Notes: generated from the letters alone by a model not told the origin. Numbered from the stretch's first letter, positions 44,241 through 53,867 are shown. The stretch: 64,000 bases of DNA from Hyphomicrobiales bacterium (GCA_900472485.1 UCII01000029.1:1-64000); one strand, 5' to 3'. Program-made: numbers and translations.

Positions 44241-44612
44241 TCAGGCGTCGCCCAGATAGGTCTTTATGGTCTCAATGAATTTCGGCACCGAAATCGGTTT
44301 CGAGACATAGGCCTCGCACCCGCCCTGGCGAATGCGCTCCTCATCGCCCTTCATGGCGAAGGCCGTGACCGCGATCACAGGGATCACGTGCAGGTCGTCG
44401 TCTTCCTTCAGCCACTTGGTGACTTCCAGGCCGGAAACCTCCGGCAGCTGGATATCCATGAGAATCAGGTCCGGGCGATGCTTGCGAGCGAGATCGAGCG
44501 CTTCCATGCCGTTGCGGGTCTGGATCGTCGTATAGCCGGACGCCTCGATCAGATCGCGAAAGAGCTTCATATTCAGCTCATTGTCTTCTACAATCATTAC
44601 CTGCTTAGGCAT
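44241..44612 (-). CDS. divK: Single-domain response regulator DivK
   Basis: This 123-residue receiver domain has the phospho-acceptor Asp in DLILMDIQLPEVSG near residue 53, the Thr switch in AVTAFAMKGDEERI and the Lys in YVSKPISVPKF. DivK controls the DivJ/PleC/DivL/CckA pathway and thus CtrA. ATG 44612 gives the exact family length; longer frames have no similarity. It leads divK-pleD and is divergent from the DUF3572 gene. Confidence 0.96.
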   Translation of the reverse strand: MPKQVMIVEDNELNMKLFRDLIEASGYTTIQTRNGMEALDLARKHRPDLILMDIQLPEVSGLEVTKWLKEDDDLHVIPVIAVTAFAMKGDEERIRQGGCEAYVSKPISVPKFIETIKTYLGDA

Positions 44613-44743
44613 GGAAAGCTGTCCCTGCATCCGGTATTGCATCCATTCTCTCGAAATATAGGGTCGCGAGGAACCGATTCCAGAAATAGTTGAATCGCAA
44701 ACTACCGGCATTTGGTTGAAAAATAGGTAACTCACCCTTCAAA

Positions 44744-45052
44744 ATGCAAAGTAACTTCAAGAACCCGAAGAAGAGCGCGGCCGACCCGCAAGAGACTGCC
44801 ATTGCCGTACTCGGCTGGCTTGCCAATGAACCGGATATGTTCGGCCGCTTCCTGTCGTTGACCGGCGTAGAGCCGGCACAGGTGCGTAACGCCATCAACG
44901 AGCCCGCCTTTCTTGCCGGCATGCTCGACTTCCTCATGAACCACGAACCGACATTGCTGGCCTTCTGCGAGGCCAGCGGCATTCCGCCGGAGGCCGTCGC
45001 TACCGCATCGGCGCATTTTTCGCCGCCCAGCCTTGCCTCTGGAGAATACTGA
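44744..45052 (+). CDS. DUF3572 domain protein
   Basis: This 102-residue protein matches DUF3572, a small alphaproteobacterial family of unknown function. Typical segments are DPQETAIAVLGWLANEPDMF and RFLSLTGVEPAQVRNAI. It starts divergently from divK with 131 bases between. The HAD-like gene begins 2 bases after its stop, so they are likely one operon. Confidence 0.82.
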   Translation: MQSNFKNPKKSAADPQETAIAVLGWLANEPDMFGRFLSLTGVEPAQVRNAINEPAFLAGMLDFLMNHEPTLLAFCEASGIPPEAVATASAHFSPPSLASGEY

Positions 45053-45054
45053 TC

Positions 45055-45702
45055 ATGGATGCCCCGATCGAATTCGACGTATCGCATATCCGGCTGCAGG
45101 AGCGGCCGTTGATCGTTTGCGATGTCGACGATGTCGTCTTGCATTTCTTTGCGCCCTTCCTGACCTTCATCGACGCCGAAGGCCATGAATTCCTGCCGCG
45201 TTCCTTCCGGCTGACGGGCAACATCGTCTCCAAGGCCAATGGTTCCGCGCTGGAAGAAAAGGACGTTCACCGGCTGATCGAGGCTTTCTTCGAGGCGCAG
45301 GAACAATGGCAGACACCGCTTGATCGCGTTGTCGATACGCTCGGCGAATTCTCGAAAGACGCCGACATCGTTTTCCTCACGGCCATGCCACCGCAATTCT
45401 GGGAGCAGAGACGGCGGCTCCTCGACAAACTCGAGCTTGCCTATCCGTTGCTCGCGTCGCTGCAGCCGAAGGGGCCGATCGTGCGTTCGCTTCATCGACA
45501 GCGCGAAACGCCCGTCGCCTTCGTCGACGACATGGCCCACAACCTGCATTCGGTCAGCGAGCATGTTCCGGAGTGCCTCCTCATCAATTTGAAACCGGAT
45601 TCCATTGTCCACCGCATGGCGCCGGCCGCCGCCGCGGGTATTCCGGAAGCCAATGAATGGGGCCAGGCAGCGCCGCTGATCCAGGCTCACATCGCGCGCT
45701 GA
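45055..45702 (+). CDS. HAD-superfamily hydrolase-like protein
   Basis: This 215-residue protein shows HAD motifs: the nucleophile DVDDVV near residue 23, the Thr in IVFLTAMPPQFW near 105, and the acidic motif AFVDDMAHN near 158. A Lys candidate lies in LQPKGPIV. Its probable substrate is a phosphorylated small molecule or protein, not assignable from sequence. It is tightly linked to the DUF3572 gene (2-base gap). Confidence 0.78.
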   Translation: MDAPIEFDVSHIRLQERPLIVCDVDDVVLHFFAPFLTFIDAEGHEFLPRSFRLTGNIVSKANGSALEEKDVHRLIEAFFEAQEQWQTPLDRVVDTLGEFSKDADIVFLTAMPPQFWEQRRRLLDKLELAYPLLASLQPKGPIVRSLHRQRETPVAFVDDMAHNLHSVSEHVPECLLINLKPDSIVHRMAPAAAAGIPEANEWGQAAPLIQAHIAR

Positions 45703-45723
45703 CCTCACAGGAACCATCACCTT

Positions 45724-46302
45724 TCAAAGGACCAGGCGCATCAGAGGCCTGCCATCTTTCCGCTTCGCAACTTCGGAAAATCCGGCGGCCTCGAAGATGC
45801 GCTGCGAACCGACATAGAGGCCTACGGATTTCGACTGCTTCGTACGCTCGATCGGACAGCCCTCCAACAGCCGTGCGCCGGAGGCGCGGGCGAAATTCAC
45901 GGCTTCCGACAGCATGCGATGGCTATGCCCCTTGCCGCGATCCTTCGAATTTATGAAGAAGCAGCTCACCGCCCAGACGGAACTATCTTCCGCATCGGCT
46001 GGATCGAGCGGACGAGACACCGTTTTCGGCGAGTTCCATTGCGGCAACTCTGCACGCGGACCAACCTGCACCCAGGCGATTGGTTGCCCATCCTTGTAGC
46101 CCAGAAGACCGGGCGGTGGCCCGATCGAGATTCGCTCGCGAATCAACTGCTTCTTTGCTGCTGCGTCCATCGTCTTGCGCTGCGATGTCGGGACACGGAA
46201 ATAGGTGCACCAACAACCATAACAAGCGCCGCTTGGTCCAAAGAGCGCCTCGAAATCGTCCCATCGCTCTGGCGTCAACGGCTGCACGATTAAATTCTGC
46301 AC
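45724..46302 (-). CDS. GNAT-family N-acetyltransferase
   Basis: This 192-residue acetyltransferase has an unusual Cys-rich N-terminal part (GACYGCWCTYFRVP). The acetyl-CoA motif is degenerate, NSKDRGKGHSHRMLSEAVNFA (about 117-137). The C terminus FEAAGFSEVAKRKDGRPLM is typical of the fold. It is divergent from dinB; the LexA box at 46364-46378 lies between the two starts and might act on both. Confidence 0.8.
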   Translation of the reverse strand: MQNLIVQPLTPERWDDFEALFGPSGACYGCWCTYFRVPTSQRKTMDAAAKKQLIRERISIGPPPGLLGYKDGQPIAWVQVGPRAELPQWNSPKTVSRPLDPADAEDSSVWAVSCFFINSKDRGKGHSHRMLSEAVNFARASGARLLEGCPIERTKQSKSVGLYVGSQRIFEAAGFSEVAKRKDGRPLMRLVL

Positions 46303-46363
46303 TCCCGCCTCCTCGGCAGTTTTCCAGCTTGAGACTCGCGAGCTTAGAACATAAAGTGGCGAT

Positions 46364-46378
46364 GTTCAATTTTTGTTC
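46364..46378 (+). promoter_or_regulatory. LexA (SOS) box upstream of dinB
   Basis: The direct repeat GTTC-AATTTTT-GTTC matches the alphaproteobacterial LexA operator GTTC-N7-GTTC exactly. It ends 7 bases before the dinB ATG at 46386, and a third GTTC lies at 46381. The other in-frame ATG at 46362 would place the operator inside the coding region, which argues for 46386 as start. Confidence 0.85.
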
Positions 46379-46385
46379 CCGTTCC

Positions 46386-47675
46386 ATGACCCATGCGCCC
46401 GACAATATCTCCGGCTTCTGTCGCGATTGTTTGAGCGAGCAATCGGCCACGCGCACGCGCTGCCGGAGCTGCGGCAGCCCTCGCCTCGTCTACCATCGGG
46501 AGCTTTACGCGCTGACGCTGGCGCATATCGATTGCGATGCCTTCTATGCGTCGATCGAGAAGCGTGACAATCCGGAGCTCGCCGACAAGCCTGTCATCGT
46601 CGGCGGCGGCAAGCGCGGCGTCGTCTCCACCGCCTGCTATATCGCCCGCATCCACGGGGTGCGTTCCGCCATGCCGATGTTCAAGGCGCTGGAAGCCTGC
46701 CCGCAGGCCGTCGTCATCCGGCCGAACATGGAGAAATACGTGCGCGTCGGCCGCGAGGTCCGAGGCATGATGCAGGACCTGACACCGCTAGTGCAGCCGC
46801 TTTCGATCGACGAGGCCTTTCTCGAGCTAGAGGGCACGCAGCGGCTGCATCACGATCCGCCGGCGCGCATCCTCGCCAAGTTCGTCAAGCGCGTGGAGCA
46901 GGAAATCGGCATTACCATCTCCGTCGGGCTTTCCTATTGCAAGTTCCTCGCCAAAGTGGCCTCCGACCTGCAGAAGCCGCGAGGCTTCTCCGTTATCGGC
47001 AAGGAAGAGGCCCTCGCCTTTCTGGAGCCACGATCGGTCACGACCATCTGGGGAGTAGGCAAGGCCTTTGCCGCGACGCTGGAAAGCGACGGCATTCGCA
47101 CCATCGGTCAATTGCAGGCCATGGAGGAAGGCGACCTCATGCGCCGTTACGGTGTGATCGGCCAACGGCTTTTCCGCCTCTCGCGAGGGATCGACGACCG
47201 AACCGTGCATCCTAACGAAGCGGCGAAAAGCGTGTCCTCCGAAACCACCTTCTTCGAAGACATCTGGCGCCATGAGGATCTCGTTCCGATCCTGCGCGAT
47301 CTCTCCGAGAAGGTTTCCCGCCGCCTGAAACGCAGCGGCATTGCCGGCCAGACCGTCGTGCTGAAGCTGAAAACCTCGGATTTCAAGATTCGCACGCGCA
47401 ATCGCCGGCTGGAGGACCCGACCCAACTGGCTGACCGGATTTTCCGCACGGGCTTACGGCTGCTCGAGCCCGAGACGGACGGCACGAAATTCCGTCTCAT
47501 CGGCATTGGCGTCACCGATCTTGGCGATGCCGGGCGCGCAGATCCGCCCGATCTTATCGACGTTCAGGCCACGCGACGGGCCGCTGCGGAAGCAGCCATG
47601 GACAAGCTGCGAGAAAAATTCGGCAACAAGACTGTCGAAACCGGCTACACGTTTGGCGACAAAAACCATAAATAA
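46386..47675 (+). CDS. dinB: DNA polymerase IV (DinB)
   Basis: This error-prone Y-family polymerase copies past DNA lesions. It has 429 residues. An N-terminal extension of about 40 residues carries four Cys (CRDC..CRSC), a possible zinc knuckle seen in rhizobial DinB. The palm motif LAHIDCDAFYASIEKRDNP follows, with PLSIDEAFLELEGT as the second catalytic motif near 150, then the thumb, the little finger and the TTFFEDIW segment. SOS control is indicated by the LexA box just upstream. Confidence 0.94.
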   Translation: MTHAPDNISGFCRDCLSEQSATRTRCRSCGSPRLVYHRELYALTLAHIDCDAFYASIEKRDNPELADKPVIVGGGKRGVVSTACYIARIHGVRSAMPMFKALEACPQAVVIRPNMEKYVRVGREVRGMMQDLTPLVQPLSIDEAFLELEGTQRLHHDPPARILAKFVKRVEQEIGITISVGLSYCKFLAKVASDLQKPRGFSVIGKEEALAFLEPRSVTTIWGVGKAFAATLESDGIRTIGQLQAMEEGDLMRRYGVIGQRLFRLSRGIDDRTVHPNEAAKSVSSETTFFEDIWRHEDLVPILRDLSEKVSRRLKRSGIAGQTVVLKLKTSDFKIRTRNRRLEDPTQLADRIFRTGLRLLEPETDGTKFRLIGIGVTDLGDAGRADPPDLIDVQATRRAAAEAAMDKLREKFGNKTVETGYTFGDKNHK

Positions 47676-47734
47676 CAATTATTTAACACAAGTCACCAGA
47701 TGGAGATTTTTGGCAGTGGCCCAAATAATTGCAG

Positions 47735-47759
47735 CTCGCGCGCGTTTCTTTCGCGCGAG
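47735..47759. terminator. Hairpin after dinB, possible terminator
   Basis: CTCGCGCG (47735-47742) pairs with CGCGCGAG (47752-47759) over a 9-base loop, 60 bases after the dinB stop. A T run appears only about 20 bases further (CTTTTTTGG), so termination is likely but not ideal. It could also fold in the leader of the next gene. Confidence 0.4.
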
Positions 47760-47865
47760 AAAGCTCGGATTCAAACTTTTTTGGTAAATTTCCATTAGGA
47801 CTTGGATTCTGTAACTTTCCGGCGGCGTGAACTCGTCGCCTCTGGTGTTTTGCGTACGGGTTCCT

Positions 47866-48909
47866 ATGCGTCTATCGGCTGTATCGACCATTTTTCTCGC
47901 CTGCCTGACGATTTCAGGCTGCGCCGCCCGAGGTGAGCGCGAAGCCGCGCAAGCCGCCCCGCCTTCGAAAGAATTGACCGGTTCCATCACAAAGACCAGT
48001 AGGGTCGTGCCTTCGGTCGAAATCGGCGAAACCGTTTCGCGTGTCGAGCGGCAGCAAGCGCTCGCGGTCGCGATGCCGACGAATCTCCGGCCTGAGGGAC
48101 TTATGCCCTCCGACCAGAGCGGCGACGATGACGCACCAGTCCCGCTGCAACGGCCGCTCGCCATGCTCTCGCCATCGAATCCGGTGCCCCGCGCCCTGCG
48201 GCAGCAGCCGATGCAGATCTACAGCCATCGCTTTCGCGATGCCAAGCCTATCAACTTCGGTACGTCCACCTCGCCTCGGAAGCTCGCCGTCCATGGCGTC
48301 GACGTCTCGCGCTGGCAGGGCGAGATCGACTGGGATACGCTGCGCACCCAGGGTGCGAACTTCGTCTACATCAAGGCGACCGATGGCGGCGATCATCTCG
48401 ATCCCATGTTCAAGAAGAACTGGCGGGCCGCCCAGCAGGCCGGCCTGAAGCATGGCGCCTATCATTTCTTCTATTGGTGCCGGACTGCCGGAGAGCAGGC
48501 CGACTGGTTCATCCGCAACGTCCCGAAGGAGGCCGGCGCTCTTCCGCCAGTCATCGACGTCGAATGGAACGGCGAGTCGAGCTGCAAGCGGCGTCCTTCG
48601 CGTGAGCAGGTTCTCGCCAAGATGCAGGTGTTCATGGACAAGCTGGAAAAACATTACGGCCAACGCCCGATCGTCTACACGGCTCCGGATTTCTATCGCG
48701 ACAATCTGAGCGGCGAGCTGCTCGACTATCCCTTCTGGCTGCGCGCCGTGGCTCAACATCCGTCCAAGGTCTATCCGGGCCGTAAATGGCTGTTCTGGCA
48801 ATATTCCGGCTCCGGTGTATCCCATGGCGTCGAAGGCAGGATCGACCTCAACGCCTTCCACGGCAGCGAGCAGGACTGGCACAACTGGGTGGCGTCCAGC
48901 GTCCACTGA
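47866..48909 (+). CDS. GH25 lysozyme-like lipoprotein
   Basis: This 347-residue protein has a lipoprotein signal: MRLSAVSTIFLACLTISGC, with the lipobox ISGC at residues 16-19. After a disordered linker (about 30-140) comes a glycoside hydrolase family 25 domain beginning VHGVDVSRWQGEIDWDTLR and containing the catalytic VIDVEWNG segment and WLFWQYSGSGV. GH25 enzymes cut beta-1,4 bonds in peptidoglycan. The ATG at 47866 is chosen for the signal. It sits near another wall enzyme, the L,D-transpeptidase. Confidence 0.9.
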   Translation: MRLSAVSTIFLACLTISGCAARGEREAAQAAPPSKELTGSITKTSRVVPSVEIGETVSRVERQQALAVAMPTNLRPEGLMPSDQSGDDDAPVPLQRPLAMLSPSNPVPRALRQQPMQIYSHRFRDAKPINFGTSTSPRKLAVHGVDVSRWQGEIDWDTLRTQGANFVYIKATDGGDHLDPMFKKNWRAAQQAGLKHGAYHFFYWCRTAGEQADWFIRNVPKEAGALPPVIDVEWNGESSCKRRPSREQVLAKMQVFMDKLEKHYGQRPIVYTAPDFYRDNLSGELLDYPFWLRAVAQHPSKVYPGRKWLFWQYSGSGVSHGVEGRIDLNAFHGSEQDWHNWVASSVH

Positions 48910-48934
48910 TTCCTTGTCAGTTCAAGTTTTCAAT

Positions 48935-48974
48935 CATCGCCGAAGCAGAGTTTGAACGCTCCGCTTCGGCGATG
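48935..48974. other. Strong 12-bp hairpin between GH25 and L,D-transpeptidase genes
   Basis: CATCGCCGAAGC (48935-48946) and GCTTCGGCGATG (48963-48974) are perfectly complementary around a 16-base loop. It starts 26 bases after the GH25 stop and has no T run. It may be an RNA-stabilising end, a rho-dependent terminator structure or a protein-binding palindrome. The remaining bases up to 49104 show no gene. Confidence 0.5.
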
Positions 48975-49104
48975 CCGCATTGGGCTAGCGTTTTGGCGAA
49001 CTCACGCTTTTATGGACGCGGGAAGGCATTAGTTTTCGGCAAGTCTTCCTTAAACTTCGAAGTCTAACCTCACGTACAACGAGTATTGCGTTTTGGTTGT
49101 GTCT

Positions 49105-50376
49105 ATGAAGCCATTTTTGTTGCTGGGGCTCGCGCTGGTGTCAGCCACCGCCCTTTACCATCCCGTCTTTGCCGCGCCGGATGCCCGCACCTTGCAGATC
49201 GTGGTGTCGAAAGACAGGCAGTCGCTTGCGGTTTATGACGGTGACAAGGTAATCGCGACCTCGAAGGTTTCCACCGGCAAGCGCGGCCACACGACGCCGA
49301 GCGGTATCTTCTCCATTCTGGAAAAGAAGGTCTATCACGAGTCCAATCTCTATTCGGCCGCCCCCATGCCCTTCATGCAGAGGCTGACATGGTCGGGGAT
49401 CGCCCTGCACGAATCAAACTCGGTGCCGAATTATCCGGCATCCCATGGCTGCGTGCGCATGCCGAAGGCCTTTGCCAAGATGCTCTACCAGATGACCGAG
49501 CGCGGCGTGCATGTCGTCATCGCCAATCAGCCGCTGGTGCCGCAGCCCTTCGAAAATTCGATGCTGTTCCAGCCGCTGCCAGCCCCGCCGCCGGCACTAT
49601 TTTCCGGCATCGAACTTCGCCCCATGACCGCGAGCTTCCTGCCGCAGGCACAACAGCTGCAGGTCGCGACGAACGACGTGACCTCGATCCAGATACCGAA
49701 GGCGCAGGAAACCATGGCGCTGCCAGCCGATCCCGCACCGCTCAGCATCCTCATCACCCGACGTGGTCTGCGAGAAAACGTCCGCGACCTGCAGGGAATC
49801 CTGAATGGCATGGGCTTTATCACCGGAACACCCGACGGCATGCTCGGGCCTGCGACAGTGCAGGCGATCGAGGACTTCAAGAAGGCGCATGACATCAAGA
49901 CGACGGGCGGCCTCGTCAGCCCCGCGCTGATGAAGGCGGTCTATGCCGCGGCCGGCAAGGGCGAACCGCCGAACGGCGCGATCATGGTCCGGCAGAACTT
50001 CAAGCCGCTCTTCGAAGGACCGGCCATCATTGCCGAGCCGCAAGAAGCGCTCGGCGTGCATTTCTTCACCGCCAACGCGATCGATCGGATCAGCGGCAAG
50101 GCCGACTGGTTCGGCATGACGCTGGAAGAAGATCTGAGCAAGCAGACGAAGAAGCGCTACGGCATCACCAGCGAGGAACAATCGCAATCGTTCGACGCAG
50201 CGGGACAGGCGCTTAATCGCATCACCATTCCTGACGATATCCGTCACCGCATCGAGGATCTGCTGACCGCGGGATCGTCGCTGACGATTTCCGATACCGG
50301 CGTCGGACCGGAAACCGGCAACGAGACCGATTTCATTACGATCACCAACAACGGTGCGCTTAGTAAAAAAGGTTAA
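49105..50376 (+). CDS. L,D-transpeptidase (YkuD domain) with peptidoglycan-binding domain
   Basis: This 423-residue periplasmic enzyme has a signal peptide (MKPFLLLGLALVSATALYHPVFA). The YkuD domain (about 25-140) has the catalytic Cys in SHGCVRMPKAF. A peptidoglycan-binding domain lies near 215-280 (VRDLQGILNGMGFITGTPDG), with a C-terminal extension of unknown role. It would make 3-3 crosslinks or attach proteins to the wall. ATG 49105 is used; a TTG at 49093 is also in frame. Its stop overlaps the convergent dnaE stop by 4 bases. Confidence 0.9.
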   Translation: MKPFLLLGLALVSATALYHPVFAAPDARTLQIVVSKDRQSLAVYDGDKVIATSKVSTGKRGHTTPSGIFSILEKKVYHESNLYSAAPMPFMQRLTWSGIALHESNSVPNYPASHGCVRMPKAFAKMLYQMTERGVHVVIANQPLVPQPFENSMLFQPLPAPPPALFSGIELRPMTASFLPQAQQLQVATNDVTSIQIPKAQETMALPADPAPLSILITRRGLRENVRDLQGILNGMGFITGTPDGMLGPATVQAIEDFKKAHDIKTTGGLVSPALMKAVYAAAGKGEPPNGAIMVRQNFKPLFEGPAIIAEPQEALGVHFFTANAIDRISGKADWFGMTLEEDLSKQTKKRYGITSEEQSQSFDAAGQALNRITIPDDIRHRIEDLLTAGSSLTISDTGVGPETGNETDFITITNNGALSKKG

Positions 50377-53300
50377 ACAAGCTCCACGTCGATCACGCCG
50401 GGTGCCGTGCGCAAGGCAGCGGCGATTTCAGGCGTGATGCGATATTTCTCCGGCAGCGCCACCTCGACCTCGCGCAAGCCCTCTTCCTTGATGACGATGA
50501 AGGAAACGAGGCCGTCGCCTTTCGTGTTCAGATGCGCGGCTACGGCTTTCAGCGGGCCGGAATCGCGGACGTAGACACGCAGCGCCTTCTGCATCTGCAG
50601 CGACTTCTCTTCCAGCGACTGTGCCGTCTGCAGGCGCAGGCTGATGCCTTCCGGGCGCTCGTCCGCTTGGGCCGTGATCACGAAGGATTTGCCGACTTCG
50701 AGCACGTCGCGATACTGGTTGAGCGTTTCCGAGAAGAGCACGGCTTCGAACTGGCCTGAAGCATCAGAGAAGACGAAAATCCCCATCTTGTTGCCGGTGC
50801 GCGTCTTGCGCTCCTGCTTCGAGATGACAGTACCAGCGAGACGTCCGTTGCTGGCACCCTGCTTCACCGCGGCGGAAAAATCGGCGAAAGGCTGCACGCG
50901 CATCTTGTCGAGAACGCTCTTGTAGGTGTCGAGCGGATGCGCCGTCAGATAGAAGCCGAGCACCTGGAATTCTCGCAGCAGACGCTCCGAGGCGAGCCAG
51001 GGCGTGTAGGGCGGGAACACGATCTTTTCCGGGCCGGAGGCCGCACTTCCGAACATGTCATGCTGGCCGCTGCGCTTATTTTCCTGTGCCACCTGGGCAT
51101 AGCCCATGATGCGGTCGAGGCCGGCGATCAGCTGGGCGCGGTCGATCTCGAAACAATCAAAAGCGCCGGCGCAGATCAGGCTTTCCAGAACGCGGCGGTT
51201 GATCTGCTTGGGATCGATGCGCAGGCAGAAATCTTCGATGCCGGCGAAGGGTTGGTCGCCACGCACCTCGACGATATGGTCGACGGCGGATTCACCGACG
51301 CCCTTGATGGCGGCCAGTGCATAATAGATGCGGTTGTCGCCGGTCTCGAAATGGCGGAACGAGGTCTGCACAGAGGGGGCGATGACCTCAATGCCCAGCC
51401 GTTTGGCATCCTGGCGGAAGTCGTTGACCTTCTCGGTATTGGACATATCGAGCGTCATCGACGCAGCCAGGAACTCCACCGGATAGTGCGCCTTCATATA
51501 GGCGGTCTGGTAAGAGACGATGGCGTAGGCTGCGGCATGCGATTTGTTGAAGCCGTAATTGGCGAACTTGGCGAGCAGATCGAAGATAACGTCGGCCTGC
51601 CCCTTCGACACACCGTTCTTGATGGCGCCGTCGACGAAGCGCTCGCGCTGCTGGTCCATCTCCGCCTTGATCTTCTTACCCATGGCGCGGCGCAGAAGAT
51701 CCGCTTCGCCGAGCGAATAGCCGGAAAGCACCTGGGCGACCTGCATCACCTGTTCCTGGTAGACGATGACGCCCTGGGTTTCCTTGAGAAGATAGTCGAT
51801 CTTCGGGTGGATCGACTCGATCTCTTCCTCGCCGTGCTTGCGGGCGTTATAGACCGGGATATTCTCCATCGGACCGGGACGATAGAGGGCAACCAGCGCG
51901 ATGATATCCTCAATGCAGTCCGGGCGCATGCCGATCAGCGCCTTGCGCATGCCCGCACTTTCCACCTGGAACACGCCGACCGTCTCGCCGCGCGAGAGCA
52001 TGTCATAGCTCGGTTTGTCGTCGAGCGGTATGCCGGCAAGATCGATCGAGATGCCGCGCTTGGCAACGAAATCGACCGCCGTCTTCAGCACCGTCAGCGT
52101 CTTCAGGCCGAGGAAGTCGAACTTCACCAACCCAGCCTGCTCCACCCATTTCATGTTGAACTGGGTGACCGGCATGTCGGAGCGCGGATCGCGATACATC
52201 GGTACGAGCTTCGACAGCGGACGGTCGCCGATGACGATACCGGCGGCATGGGTCGAGGCGTGACGATAGAGGCCTTCGATCTTCTGGGCGATATCGAGAA
52301 GACGGGCGACGACCGGCTCCTTGTCCGCCTCCTCCTGCAGGCGCGGCTCCTCCTCGATCGCCTTGCTCAGCGGCGTCGGATTGGCGGGATTGTTCGGCAC
52401 CAGCTTGCAGATCTTGTCGACCTGGCCGTAGGGCATTTCCAGCACGCGGCCAACGTCGCGCAAGGCGGCACGCGCCTGCAGCGAACCGAAGGTGATGATT
52501 TGCGCCACCTGCTCGCGGCCATATTTGGCCTGCACATAGCGGATCACCTCTTCGCGCCGATCCTGGCAGAAGTCGATATCGAAGTCCGGCATCGAGACGC
52601 GTTCCGGGTTGAGGAAGCGCTCGAACAGCAGCGAGAAGCGCAGCGGATCGACGTCCGTGATGGTCAGAGCATAGGCGACCAGCGAACCCGCACCGGAACC
52701 GCGGCCTGGGCCGACGGGGATATCATGACGCTTGGCCCATTTGATGAAGTCGGCAACGATCAGGAAGTAGCCGGGAAACTTCATGCGTTCGATGACGCTG
52801 AGTTCGAACTCCAGGCGGTCGCGATATTCCTTCTCCTCGTAACCCGGCGCCATGCCGAGCGAGGCGAGACGCTGCTCGAGACCCTCGATTGCCTGGGCGC
52901 GCAACTCGGCCGCCTCAGCGCGTCCAGCCTCTTCGGGATCGTCCGTCGCCCCGGTAAAGCGCGGGAGGATCGGAGAGCGTGTCTTCAACACGAAGGAGCA
53001 CCGACGGGCGATCTCGACCGTGTTCTCAAGCGCTTCCGGCAAGTTGGCGAAGAGCTTCGCCATGTCGGCACGGCTCTTGAGATAATGATCCGGCGTCAGG
53101 CGGAACCGCGTATCGTCCGAGACGATGGCATTGTGGGCCACCGCCATCAAGGCGTCGTGCGCATCATAATCGTCGCGCGCCGGGAAAAAGGCTTCGTTGG
53201 TGGCAACGAGCGGAATCTCATGCTCGTAAGCCATCGCGATCATCTTCTGCTCGTGGCGACGATCATAGGTGCCATGACGCTGCAATTCGAGATAGAGCCT

Positions 53301-53867
53301 GTCATCGAACAGTTGCTTCAGCCTCAAAAGCCGGGAAAGCGCCTGCGGCGCATGGCCTTCCTTCAACGCCATATCGACTGGGCCGGTCAGCGAACCGGTG
53401 AGCGCGATCAATCCTTCCGTACCGATCTCGTCCAGCCATGAGGCTGTAATGTGAACGGCATGGTTACCTTCGCCGCCGAGATAGGCACGGCTGACGAGAT
53501 CGACGAGGCGCTCATATCCCTGTTCGGTGGCGGCAAGCAGCACGATGGACGGCAGCTTCGCCAAAGCCTGCTGCGGCCCACGCTTCTCGCCCTCGCCGCC
53601 ATCCTCCATATCGATCGATACCTGACAGCCGATGATCGGCTGCAGCCCCTCATCCATCGCCTTCTGCGAGAATTCCAGAGCAACGAACAGATTGTTGGTA
53701 TCGGTGATGGCAATGGCCGGCTGACTGTCCCCAGCCGCCTTGGCCAATATCTTCTTGAGCGGCAATGCGCCCTCTAGCAGAGAATAGGCAGAATGAACCC
53801 TGAGGTGCACGAATTCCGGCATTTCGCCGACCGGCGCTGCCGCGCCGCTGCCACCTGCATCCGCCAT
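50373..53867 (-). CDS. dnaE: DNA polymerase III subunit alpha
   Basis: This is the replicative polymerase of the chromosome, 1164 residues. The N-terminal PHP domain begins FVHLRVHSAYSLLEGAL. The catalytic palm carries GRGSGAGSLVAYAL and MPDFDIDFCQDRREEVI near 410-435. The tower and fingers follow, with GFNKSHAAAYAIVSYQTAY near 780. An OB-fold domain (about 1000-1075) and the C-terminal tau-binding region complete it. Its length and motifs fit dnaE1, not the SOS-induced dnaE2. ATG 53867 has GGAAAGG upstream. Confidence 0.97.
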   Translation of the reverse strand: MADAGGSGAAAPVGEMPEFVHLRVHSAYSLLEGALPLKKILAKAAGDSQPAIAITDTNNLFVALEFSQKAMDEGLQPIIGCQVSIDMEDGGEGEKRGPQQALAKLPSIVLLAATEQGYERLVDLVSRAYLGGEGNHAVHITASWLDEIGTEGLIALTGSLTGPVDMALKEGHAPQALSRLLRLKQLFDDRLYLELQRHGTYDRRHEQKMIAMAYEHEIPLVATNEAFFPARDDYDAHDALMAVAHNAIVSDDTRFRLTPDHYLKSRADMAKLFANLPEALENTVEIARRCSFVLKTRSPILPRFTGATDDPEEAGRAEAAELRAQAIEGLEQRLASLGMAPGYEEKEYRDRLEFELSVIERMKFPGYFLIVADFIKWAKRHDIPVGPGRGSGAGSLVAYALTITDVDPLRFSLLFERFLNPERVSMPDFDIDFCQDRREEVIRYVQAKYGREQVAQIITFGSLQARAALRDVGRVLEMPYGQVDKICKLVPNNPANPTPLSKAIEEEPRLQEEADKEPVVARLLDIAQKIEGLYRHASTHAAGIVIGDRPLSKLVPMYRDPRSDMPVTQFNMKWVEQAGLVKFDFLGLKTLTVLKTAVDFVAKRGISIDLAGIPLDDKPSYDMLSRGETVGVFQVESAGMRKALIGMRPDCIEDIIALVALYRPGPMENIPVYNARKHGEEEIESIHPKIDYLLKETQGVIVYQEQVMQVAQVLSGYSLGEADLLRRAMGKKIKAEMDQQRERFVDGAIKNGVSKGQADVIFDLLAKFANYGFNKSHAAAYAIVSYQTAYMKAHYPVEFLAASMTLDMSNTEKVNDFRQDAKRLGIEVIAPSVQTSFRHFETGDNRIYYALAAIKGVGESAVDHIVEVRGDQPFAGIEDFCLRIDPKQINRRVLESLICAGAFDCFEIDRAQLIAGLDRIMGYAQVAQENKRSGQHDMFGSAASGPEKIVFPPYTPWLASERLLREFQVLGFYLTAHPLDTYKSVLDKMRVQPFADFSAAVKQGASNGRLAGTVISKQERKTRTGNKMGIFVFSDASGQFEAVLFSETLNQYRDVLEVGKSFVITAQADERPEGISLRLQTAQSLEEKSLQMQKALRVYVRDSGPLKAVAAHLNTKGDGLVSFIVIKEEGLREVEVALPEKYRITPEIAAALRTAPGVIDVELV

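Noticed and set aside
50937..53441. An 834-codon open frame antisense to dnaE
   Set aside because: The His/Arg/Asp-rich translation has no domain and lies fully inside a well-supported dnaE.
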